Shown here: positions 25,701 through 37,700 of the stretch, piece by piece
Numbering within the stretch: position 1 is the first letter of the stretch
Layout: each line of letters starts with the position of its first letter
Origin: Rhinopomastus cyanomelas
Taxonomy: Eukaryota > Chordata > Aves > Bucerotiformes > Rhinopomastidae
Reading direction: 5' to 3'
NCBI GenBank assembly: GCA_013400115.1
Contig: VXBP01002796.1
Location: 310,001-374,000 of the forward strand
DNA: 64,000 nt
Notes under the pieces: generated by a model
What the model was told of the DNA's origin: nothing
What the model saw: the letters and a program-made list of their open reading frames with translations, nothing else
Database searches by the model: none
Made by a program: the position numbers and the translations under genes

Positions 25701-28700
25701 AACTTATTCAAAACACTTACCTTTGTGGTATATAAAACATGTGCTGGGGAGGGGGTTTGTAGAGAACTCCTTCATACACAGGCCACAGACCACTTAAAAT
25801 TCTGAAGAGTGAACTCTTTCCACAGCCATTGGGTCCAGTGATTAAAAGATTCATCCCTTCCTCGACCTGCAACAGCAATGGAAATGCAGTGTATGTGGCA
25901 CAAGACAATCAAAGACCCCACGGGGGAGTTATGTGAGCATTTACATCTCATTATCAACCCATTTCATTAACTACCTGCACATATTTATGCAATTATTCTG
26001 GAAACTGGTTGTAAATGTAATATGTGTGATGACATAATTAAAGGAATTCCTATAATGTCTGAGTATTTCTGTAAACTACACTCATTGTATCACAATGTCA
26101 ATGCCACAGGACCCATCAGCTATTAGTAGGTCCAAAGGTGTTAATGGCATACAGCGCAGTGCTATGCCTAGCAGTGATATTAATTTAAGCTGGAAGCCTG
26201 CTAAAATTCTTAATTACTGGTGGTGTTCTGGCTGCAATGCACTTGTTTCTGCTCATTTGATTATTATTTTGTGTACACACCAGTGTTTATTTATGTACAC
26301 TCACAATGTCATTGTCCATGCTTTACATAAATACATTGAGGATGTTATCTTTTCTGTTGTTTTTGTCTCTTGAGTCAAATTAATAAATGTAATTGTCTTC
26401 TTTACCATAAAGCTGTTCATTCTACAAACATTCAATTACTACACTGAAGCCACAGCAAGGGCCTTGTCCTCCTACTTGGTAATTCCTACACCACCTGAGG
26501 TGGCAAGAACACTCTGCTTTAGCTAAATTAAAGGACCTATTGGAATTATTCATGTGAGTGTTCTTAGAACTTCAACTGTTTTTTTAAATAACAGCTTCTG
26601 CACTGGAACATAGGGTCAGGTTATATATGGGAGTAATTCTGTAAAGGTCATCCACTAAAATTGTGAGCAGGTACCAAGTGGTATCTGGAAAAGCTTTTTA
26701 AATACAACGCAAGGTTTTACTGCATAAAATTTTCACAGCTGGGCTTATGAACTATGCTGTTAACTATCAGTTAGCACTCCTCTTTGTGGTGATCATGCAA
26801 AACTACAGACTCCATTTTTTTACTATTGCTGTGAACTTGGATTTTTTAAAGGAGTCTATGTGAGTAAAGCATCTTGCTTTCACTGAAACGAAGTTAAGAT
26901 GGATGCAGACTCCCATATACACCCTTGAAAATCTCAGGTTGCTTTTTTTCACTTGGCAACAGCACTAGAAATCCTCTCTTCCCTTTCTCTGAGCAGGATG
27001 AACTACATGTGTCTGACTCTATTGAGCTACTATGCCTACCTTTCTGGACTTCCCCTTTTATCCATATGCTCCTCCAAGTACTTAACATAAGGTACATGAA
27101 TTCTGTGCTGTTTATGTTAATGTGATGGCAACAATCAGAAGATTCTTGCATATCATCTTACTTTGAAGTTTAGTCTGGAAACCACCACATCGCCATTCGG
27201 AGTAATAATAGGAACATTTTCACAAACAATTCCGTGATCAACATCAACAACTTTCCCTAGAAAGACAAAAAAAATACAATTAGAGTCTGTGGAAGCCTTT
27301 GTTGTAACAGTCTCTCTGTTGAGTTTCAAAAAACTCGTGTATGTGCTACAGATTCCCCTAGTGGAAAATCTGGATCATAAATCTTCGCTAGTCGGACACA
27401 GTCGGCAGTAGCCAAGAGTGTGCAGTGAATCCTAAACTGATCATAAATACAATGCACAGTATGTACCATAAATATATAATGCACTAAAAAGACAGGCATA
27501 GGATCATAGGATCATAGGATGTTAGGGGTTGGAAGGGACCCAAGAGATCATCGAGTCCATATTCACATCCTACTTGTATTTACTGTATTTGGTTTAAAAT
27601 AGGCAGCCAGCAAGAACTACTTAAAAAGTTCTAGGACAGCCTTACCACAGGCAGACCAGTTTACCTTCTCCTGCACATTTAATTAGAAAACAGAATCTAC
27701 TTCCACTACCAGCTCTGAAACTCAGAGCCCAGCTCAGTCTCCTCTAGCAATGAAAGCAAAAAACATCTAATGGCTTGTTTCCATTCACAGTAAGGGTGAC
27801 AGAGCATGGGAACACACTGCCCAGGGAGGTTGTGGAGTCCCCTTCTCTGGAGACGTTTAAAACCCACCTGGATGTGTTCCTGTGAGACTTGGTCTAGATG
27901 GTCCTGCTCTGGCAGGGGATTGGACTGGATGATCTTTTCAGGTCCCTTCCAACCCCTAATGTTCTGTGAGTCTGTGATCTCTTTTTGAAGCCTCAGACAC
28001 TGAATGTGTCTTGTAAGTATTTACAGAAAACCAGACAACACGTCACTCCAGTAGCTAGACTTCCAATTTGGATTTCTGGCAAAACTAAATATACAGGCTC
28101 AATTGGACAGGTGACTATTTCTTGTAACACAAAGATTTTAAACTAAATTCTTCAGAAAACAGTAATAAAATATGAAACCAATTCTAACTTCTCATTTGCA
28201 AGTTAATGGGCATCTCTAGCAGAACCCAAACAGCTGGGTGCCTCACTGTATTACTTGGATACAGTGCATAAATTCTGTTCAAGTTAAATCTATGATGAAA
28301 TGTAATACGCTAAATGTTAAGTAAACTTAATTCTCATTTCCTAACTTCACAGCCTCTGATTGTGATTTTAGCCTACTTTTAAAGCATATTTATATGTAAT
28401 CAGAAACTCAACTTGATAGGATTTGTAAAGCATGTACAAAATTCTATTTAAATGTTAAAATTCTGAATTATTAGAGACACTAAGTATAAGGTGATAATAC
28501 TCTACATTAAAAATCAGGAAATAAGTAGTATGTGTTCAAAGAGCCCTTGGGGAAGCTGAATATTAAGATTTTTCTTTTCTAACAATGCAGAAGCATGTAA
28601 GAACACAAGCACATGCACTTTGATCCACATACAAATCCACTCTGCAGGGATTTCTGAAGTATCAAGACCAAAAGAAAGGAGGAGAACCAGCACTACAATG

Positions 28701-31700
28701 GGACTTGTCATAAAAAGTCTGGAGCTTGTGGCCTAGATTCATCTGGCCTAAATTCTGCCTAAGTCCTTGTGACCAATGCTTGGTCTTGGCTAGCTGCCTC
28801 TGAGAGCCCACAACCCCTTAGGAGCAAACACTAGTCACCACAACTAAGGAAGAATTCAGGCTGGATGAAATGCATGACTGTGGTGGAATCAAAGCCTGGG
28901 AAAGGGCTGCAGAGAAAAAAGAACTGGAGTCAAGCACACTGACCAAAAGGGAGTATGAACAGCATGCTGGCATATCTGAACTGTATTCGGGTTTGATTTG
29001 TAAAAAGTTCTCTAAAAAGAGCCCCCAAATTGCTCTGTTGTTCCAGGAACCTCAACCCTTTTGTCTCACACGTGACACAATGTCAGAGTTACAAAATGCC
29101 TCAATGTCAACCAAATACTATCGACATCTACAAGATTAAGACACCAGCTATCTCCACAGTCACCCATCATGCTGCACCACACTGCTTGTTATGAAGAACC
29201 TTGTCAGAGGACTTTGCAGAAATCTGTGCTGAAGAGCAGCACTGCTGAAATTGTTGGAAGAAGTGATTTCATAAAAAGCACTTTGGTGGCTTCAACTCTG
29301 CTGAGGTTTAAGTCTTGGGAAGCCAAAGGGTGGGAATGAGGCTTTTCAACACCACAGAGGGGAGAAGCAGAAGGGGTCAGTTGAGAAAACTAAGGAAAGC
29401 TCATTGTAAAAGTTGCCTTTGAGTATCTAGGAGAGAAGCTGGGTGCAACAGGAAGAGAGTGAGGCAGCACAAAATGAAGCACACAGAATATGTTTTAGGA
29501 AAGGTGGACAAAGAAAGACAATGGCACCAGAAAGACAGAGGACAGGGACTAGAGAGATAAAGTGTATATATATATATAGATCAGATCATTTGGGATACGT
29601 GGGGACAGGTAAAGTTGTCAGCCCATTTTCACTTTAAAATTCCCACAAATTATGAAAAAAAATTACTTTTAGTTGCTGAAAACAAAGTAGTGTTTCCATC
29701 AAAAACTACTGAGCCAACCTGCTTTTCCCTCCTACCCTAAATGAAACAAAGTGATGTCTGAAGATTAAAATCTTAGTCTCTGCTTTATGAAAAAGAACCA
29801 ACAAATACTAAAAAGAACATTGTCTGTGGAAACCAGGCATCACCCATGTAAAAATAATCACACCACCACTAGTAATAGTATAGTTGAAAGCTTTTACAGA
29901 AAATATTTGAGCAATTTTTGTGTATTAGAAAAGCACAGCATAAGCACAGAACTACAAAGCAGCAGGAGGTTAAACTGGAAGCAACTTGGTCTCTGGGGTA
30001 TTAAGGCTGAGGTTACAGAAACAAACTCTGTTCACCTTCTGTCCCACTGCACCAGTCCCACGTGCAGGGAACCACATACAAATATGAATTAATTACCTTT
30101 GATTTCTAGGAGCCCATCAATGTGCAATTCTGCTTTATCTTCATTGTTGCTGTTATTGTCAGATTCTTGAATGCAAGAAGTTCTTTTGTAGATGCCCCTC
30201 TTCACCTCATCAAAGACTGAAAACATGTTGTAGACACGGGCAGTGTAGCCTGCTAGCTCAGTAACCTGAAAAACAACAAATGCTTTGCTTCAGTTCTAAT
30301 TCACTAATTCAATGTTTGCCCAAAGATTAAGAAAAAGCATTCCCAGCTATCCTGATTCAGTGCTTCTCAAGTGCTGCTCCAGGAGGATCAACAATGCATC
30401 TTTCAACACCTATCAACTGTCATTCCTTGAGATTGTGTGCGTTAACTCAAACATCACCCAGAGCTCTCACCAGTCAGCAGGCAGAGAGAGCTTGAGGGGG
30501 TAACTCTCAGCCAATATAAGCCATGATAGCTCCAGTCAATGAGGAGGTTTCATGGACTGATCTTTTCCGTGGATCAGCAGAGTCTTCAACCAACAGAGAG
30601 TATCTATTAACTTAACTGAAAATAAAGAGCCTATCACACAAGATAAAAACAAAATCATTTGCCAGAAAAATAAAGGTTCACAGAAGTAAGACAGATTTTG
30701 CTTAAATAACTAAGTTTACTTCTCTACATTCCCCAAACTTCCTGTGGGATAGGTGTGCTTTTCTGTGTAAAACAGGCAGCACCTGGGCATCCTAATCTAA
30801 CATACAGTACAAAAAGAAACTACTCTTCAGTCAGCTGCATGCTAGAGTACCAGAGCTACATTGAAGAGCCTGGAATAGGTTTGGGCATTTTTAAGATTGT
30901 GGTGTCTTTTAAAAAGAGCAAGACAAGAACAGCAAGAAAACTCCAGGTTTCAGCTCCATTAACTGTACTTTGATTTGCACTATCTGTAACTGCATTAAGA
31001 GCTGTGCAAAGCACCAGGCTGCCACCACCCAAGGCAGCAGGTAGTACACAGGAGCTGTAACATCATTCTCCAAACCAGCCTCTCTCTAACAGTCTTTCTG
31101 CAATGGCATCTGATGGAGAGACTCCTACATGTTATAAATGAAACTTGTACCAACTGTGCCCAAGAAGAAACATAACTTGTAATAAGTTGCTAATTCATGG
31201 CCCTACAAACTCACTTTATCAAAACATTAAATGATGCCAGTTTAAGTACTGATCTGCAAAGAAAAGTTGAGCCCAGCTCCTCTGCATGTTGAGTAATACT
31301 GACCCGAAAGAGGCTCCTTTGGTGGACCCAGAAGGCAAGAACTCAAACTTCACTACCACTTGAAGTGGATTGAAACACAATGTCCTTTGGAAAGTGCTTG
31401 AATCATGAAACGGGAATGACAATATGGTTGAAGTACTGCAGTGTCTCTTGAAGAGAGGGAAATTAAAATGGAAATCCATAGAACTGCCCTTTGATCACAC
31501 ACCATCTGGATTAAAATCTCATCATGTTATAAACAAAGTCAATTTGTTCTGTTGTTGCTGCTTCTTTTTGGGTATTTTTGTTTCCAAAAAAAACCTCCCA
31601 CAATGTTTCTAAGTGCTCATGTACACTTAAATAAATGGCTTAAACGTCAAAAATACAATAGAAATTACAGCGGTGTACGATAGGTTATCTGACAGTATCT

Positions 31701-34700
31701 GGAGAGCAGAGGCCAAGCAGGGAAACAGCTGAAGGAGCACAGGTCAAAGGCAGAGTCCATTAAAAAACTCCTGAAAAAAAGTGCAGACTGGCTTTGCCAG
31801 AGTCCATATGTGAAGGTGCCAAACTTCCCCTCCTCCAGTTTACTAAGCTGTAGCTGTTATGGCTGGATTCCAAGTAACAGAATCCATAGCCTTTGATTAG
31901 CTGCCTAGCTAATGCATGTCTCTTGGCCCTGCACTGGGAAAAGGGTTCCTCACCAAAGAGACAAGCAGAAACCAACTAACAAATGCACAACCAACATTCA
32001 GAAGGAAACGCTGAGGCAAGAAACAGTGCTGCCTCACTTTTCTTTTGCTTAACAGCCAACACCTAGAGAAAGCCCCAAAAGAGACCAAAGATGGAAGCCA
32101 AACTTTACTGGAATTTGCAGGAAGACCTGCAAAAACATCTCTGATCTTCCAGATGAACATTGTTCTAGACTATTTGCTGTCCCAAGGCGAATTTTTTCCT
32201 GCCAAAAAGTCTCTACTTTGCATATGACTTACAATTTAACAGGCTTCCAAGATACTGAAAACACTCGTACAGCTGAGATGGCCAGGAAATAATATTCAAT
32301 TATCTTTAAATAAACCAAACCAGAACAGTGTTTCATAGAAAACACAACTCAACAGGCTGTCCAGAGAGGTGGCAGATATTCCATCCCTGGAAATGTTCAT
32401 GGTCAGGGTGGATGGGGCTCCAAGCAATCTGATCTACTGGAAGATGAATTTGCTAATTGCAGGGCAGTTGGACTAGATGATGTTTAAAGGTCCCTCACAA
32501 CCCAAACTACTCTACGATTCCATGTCAATTCCAACAAAAGAGCTCCAATACATTGGAGGCAGACGGCCTGAATTCAGGGCTGTGATCCAGAGGAGAAACT
32601 TGAACCTTTATCACTAACATTAACTTTTGCTGTCCTCTGATGACACCTGAACTTGGGTATTAAAAAGGGCATTTACATGTTGCACCACAGTGGTAGATGT
32701 GTACTTTAGACTCTCTATGGACTTAACTCCAAAGATCAAACTACGAGTTCAAAGATCAACATGAATTCAGTTGCAATATCATTTGCCTTTAACAATGGGT
32801 TTTTTCCTTTACATTTTATCATAAATACAAATTCTGGTTTGCTTTCTTTTTTTCTCTTCTTTTTCATGTATGATAGATGTACAGTACCTCTTTGTACGAA
32901 GACATAATCCTTTCAATAGCATCTGCTGCAGACACCAGCAAGTTCCTCGATATAGTGAAAGTTTCTGTTCTTTCACTAACCATCGCCTGCTTCTGGCCAT
33001 CTTCCAGTTCTAAAAAAAAAATAATCGTTTTCTTTTTAAATATTCTTCTGAAAATTATATGAATGCATTAAATCATTATTATAATGTGAGATATTACAAA
33101 GAAATTACATTATTTTCTTCATATTAAAAAGTTAAATCTGCAAAAATGACCTTTCAAAAAGAACCAGTGAACGTAACTAGTACATACAGAAAGAACTTCC
33201 CAGTGAGGGTGACAAGAGCACTGGAATGGGCTACCCAGGGGGGTTGTGGAGTCTCCTTCTCTGGAGATGTTTAAAACCTGCCTGGCTATGTTCCTGCGTG
33301 ACTTGGTCTAGGGGGTCCTGCTGTGGTCCTGCTGTAGTTTCAATTACACCTACAACTAGCTGACAGTGTACTGGTTGTAATGACGTAACAAGAGGCATCC
33401 TTTGAAACAGGATAGCCAGAAATGCCTCTTGCAAAGCAATAGGTGACAAAACTCTTGCTCATGTAGTTCTCGTTAATTTTAAAAAGTCATTTCCTCTCCA
33501 AGAAAAATAATCTTAAGGGGCAGGGAGAATTTATGTAATTAATTTGCTCTAGGAAAATCTGCTCTCACAGAGGGGTTGGACTTGATGATCTCTAGCGGTC
33601 GCTTCCAGCCCCTACCATTCTATGTTTTGTAAAAACCAAACTGAAATTTGTTTCTCACAACTATTTTTTGCTCATCTCCTTGGAATTATAACCCATGCAG
33701 CCCATGCTACGTAGAATCATGGCAATTAAATGATGTAGGACTCAGATATGCCTTAACTACACTGATCACAGAATCACAGAACATTAGGGATTGGAAGGGA
33801 CCTTGAAAGATGATCTAGTCCACTCCCCCTGCCACAGCAGGATCACCTAGACTAAGCTGCACAGGAGCATGTCCAGGTAGGTTTTAAACATCTCCAGAGA
33901 AGGAGATTCCTGCAGTCTCCCTGCATGTTAAATGCAGGATTTCCTACTTCCAGCACCCAGGCTAGCTCATTTAGAAACAGTTTAGAGCTCTCTACAAAGC
34001 ACTGCATCAGTCATCATTTCAGAAGTACGTGAAAAAGTCAAATTATACAGAGTCTACTAGCATTTAACTGTTCCAAAATGCAAGCTCTGTCGCACGCCTA
34101 ACCCACCGAGACTGAACTTTTCATCCCAAACATCTCTCATACAGCAGACCTCCTGTGTTTGAAGAAGTGCTGCATTGTAACAGGGCAGACAGGCTGTCTC
34201 TATTTCATGCAGAACCTAACATTTCCCTTTTCATCTTCATTTATGTAATTGATAATCATACTTGTTTTATAAACAAAGATAAGTGTTCTCTGCATCTAGA
34301 GAAATCAAAGCATTGCTTCCAAAAGTAATTATTTTCCACAGAGACACAACATTTGAAACTCCAATAATTTGATAAAAAAAGAATGAGAAATGGTATCAAA
34401 AGGGAATCCTGGCTTTGCCAGTTAATTTGTTCTCTAAAATATGTAACAGAGTTAGCAAATTTCAGTCAGAGGTATCGCCATCATACAAGATCCTTTCTAT
34501 TTTTACTGCAGGGCTTTTTATTTTGTTCCCCATGAAGAAGTGTACAAAATCTATTGCTTCACACCTCTAGTCTCAAGTGTGGTCACGCTGTAATACCAAG
34601 AAGATATTTACAATTAGTGTTTAAATGATCTTTTTCTTGACTGCATTCATTCTCATCTTAGCAAAGTCTCTTAACAGACTCACAGAACATCAGGGATTGC

Positions 34701-37700
34701 AAAGGACCACCTAGAGCAAGTTGCACAGGAACATGTCCAGGTGGGTTTTAAACATCTCCAGAGAAGGAGACTCCACAATCACCCAGGGCAATCTATTCCA
34801 GGGCTCTGTCACCCTCACCGTGAAGAAGTTCCTTCTCACACTGATGTGGAACCTCCTATGTTCCACCCATTGCCCCTTGTCCTATCATCATTTCTTCTGT
34901 TGTGCCAAGAACCTTCACTGAGAGATGAAATGGCTTTCTACAAACTCTTCAGTTTGGAATAAGACCTCTTGGTATTTTTAAGGCTGTACCAGGAGGTCAG
35001 CCAGGGTTCTGATATAGTGCCTTCCTGAGCCATGTGATGGGCAAACGGCTCAGACAGCTGAACACCCAGGCATGTACCAGTACAACTGCAAGTAAGATAA
35101 ACTTAGTGGGGGCCACATGGTGTCATCCTGCAGGACGAATCAAGCTTGTCCAGCTAGATAGCACTGATTTGAAATATAACCACCAAGACCTTCATGAAAA
35201 AAACTCAAGTCATTCCTGATTAAATGTACTCAACATAGAAATGATCCTTCCACACACACTGTAGGGCCTGTGCTTAAAGAATCCCATGGCAGTTGTAAAT
35301 ATTCTACAATTCTAATTGTGCATAAGGAAGCCTGCTGAGGCAAACTCCCCCACTTTCACTACCTCTCCTTAATTACCTCCTTCCTGCTCTCTATTTTTTT
35401 TTAATAGCATCTGCAGCAACAACACTAGTTGCAAATCATTTAACTTCCTCTAAAGTTGTGATAGGATGTCAGAAACTGTTTCATCTCACCCTGGAATCTG
35501 AACTTCACCTTCTCTTCTCCTGGGGAGTTAGGGAAAAACTGCAGCTCCTAACAGGTCAACACATGAGTAACTACCTATAATTACACTATGATTTAAGGAA
35601 GGTGGAGATAAGAGCTCTACAAAAATTAGTAGTGTCTAATTACTTCACACAGTAGCAGGAAATGCTGCAAAATTCAGCCTGCCACCCCAATAGTGGCTAG
35701 CGAAAAAGGACTGTAATTATCACTAGAATCTTGTATGACATATGAGGATCCCCACAGTCCTGAATTCATGCTGTTTATCTGGATTTTGTTCCAAGATGGA
35801 TCATTTGTGTTGCTCTCTCCTCAGCTGATTCACTACGCTTGAAAGTTATGTGCAAGAAACAGACACTGTAATACAGCTTGTAAATAATAAATAAATATTA
35901 ATGGCATTCAGAGGAAGTGCAGTCTTCTGAGTACATAACTTTAAAGAAACATTTAGAAATGAAGTAAAAACTGGTGTTACCGCCATCTGCAAATCCCTTC
36001 GCAGTGATGATGGGCACAGCAACCATAATCATTCCACAGCCGCTCCAGACGTACTTCATCATGAACTGCTCTATCATGATGTACCACAAACGTTTGGACA
36101 AAATGAGATTCATTTGATCCATCAAATCCTTGTAGCTTTTTTGCAGTTGATTCATTTCTACCTACAGTTAAAAAATAAAACACTTACACATGCAACAAAG
36201 ATGCACATGTCATACAAGTTCACATTCATACATTAAATATTGTGGTACCCAGACCTGTGGCTTCTGCTGCATGGCAATTTTCACAGTGCAGCAGCCTCAC
36301 AGCTAAAGTGCACAGCTTTATGGAAGTCTTGGTTCTCGTTTATGTCAATGTCCCTCAGTAGCACACCGCTAAGTTTTCAGCTCTTTTCAGACCTCTGACA
36401 CCCATGACAAACATACAAGGCAGTCACAACCACTCAGTCTAACACTCCAAGTAAGATTAGTTCCACATTCGTTTAGTAAACCTGCAGCTGTAAAGCTTCA
36501 CAGAAACTGAAACTCTTCATATTTTCTTTAAAGCATTTGGAGATCAATCATCTCCAATTAATGACTCAAAGTGGCAGAGCTGATCCCTGAAGTGCAATGT
36601 TGTTTGTTTTTGCAAGCAGTCTGGTGGAGGACAGAACTAATGCAAGAGGTTTAACAGGTCAAAGACACGTGCAAGCCAACATGATATAATGCATTCAGTT
36701 AAAAAATGAAAACATTTTTAAAATGTTTCATTTAGCTGCACTTCAAATATTTCCATACACAACTTCTGAGAGCAATTGCTTCTACCAAAATAAACCATTC
36801 ACGTTATATAATCATGGCTCGAACGCGAAGAGTAGCACTTCAGACAGGTTTCCAGCTTTCATTTTCACCGTTAGGTGAAACAACTTTTTTTCTAAATCGC
36901 ATTTCAAAGCTGTGAAGGCCAAATTTCACTTATAATAGAAATATGAAGAGTTCCTTAGTAAGGTGGCTTTAGAATGAGCCACTAGTTTATGTAACTGTGA
37001 CTGCTGAAGTACTGTACTTAAGCTATTTTAAGACTCTGATGACTAGATCTTTGCTTAGCTATGTAAAAGAGAGTCAAAGGTTGTAGTGCTCTCTGTACTA
37101 TCACAGACTTTTCCCCTAGACTTTCTGGAGTGCCCTGGTTGCTATTTCTGCAGTATTAAACCTGCTAGTTTGTAAACAGTGAAAAAAAAGAGCCTGTAAA
37201 AGTTAAGTGGAATGAAGTGGGTGGGGAAAAACAGTAACAGAGATTAGCTCTCTAGAAAAGCACAGGACCCAGCTGCAAAACAGGAACACTGTCAGAGCAC
37301 AAGGGAACCACGGTCTGCTCCCCCGACACTGCCTATGAGACGGCATTTTCCTAAGAAACGGGAAGTGCTGGCTGTAAACAGGTTTAAATGTCAGAGGGAC
37401 CCACAGTACATGGGGAGGGCAGCAGTGGAAGCGCAGTTCAGCTCCAGCATTGCAGAAGCAAAGCCAACACCTTCCAGTTTCCCTCCTCCTTACCTTGTGC
37501 CCTCGGTAAAAGGCAATCTCTTCGACATTGGAGATAATGCGTGAGTGCATGAAGCGCAGATAGCCCTTCTTGTGAGCCTCCTCAGCTACCAGCTTGCCAA
37601 ACTTGGGCGAGCAGGCTTTGAGGACTCGGGCCGTGACATAGACAACGAGTCCAGCCAGGACAGTGGGCCCAATGGGGTTAGCCCCCCGGGCCCGAGCTGT

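Larger units (their letters stand above)
7753..25720 (-). other. ABCD2: ABCD2 intron 6 (about 18 kb)
   Basis: The largest intron. It holds CR1 copies, one solo LTR and the 41-bp repeat pair. I see no gene or RNA in the remaining stretches, including 7753-10369, 14141-15534, 16391-18209, 20522-22691 and 23046-25612. Confidence 0.85.
27257..30096 (-). other. ABCD2: ABCD2 intron 4
   Basis: Two CR1 fragments and a TA microsatellite. 27979-29560 shows nothing recognisable. Confidence 0.85.
33010..35980 (-). other. ABCD2: ABCD2 intron 2
   Basis: Four CR1 fragments between 33187 and 34893, then about 1.1 kb with nothing recognisable. Confidence 0.85.

Noticed and set aside
29443..29637. Short open frames such as that at 29443-29634
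   Set aside because: Intronic, no similarity, and includes a TA microsatellite.
37203..37493. C-terminal extension of the ABCD2 exon 1 frame (about 96 codons)
   Set aside because: It follows a perfect donor (GTAAGG) and the next exon continues in phase. It is intron read-through.
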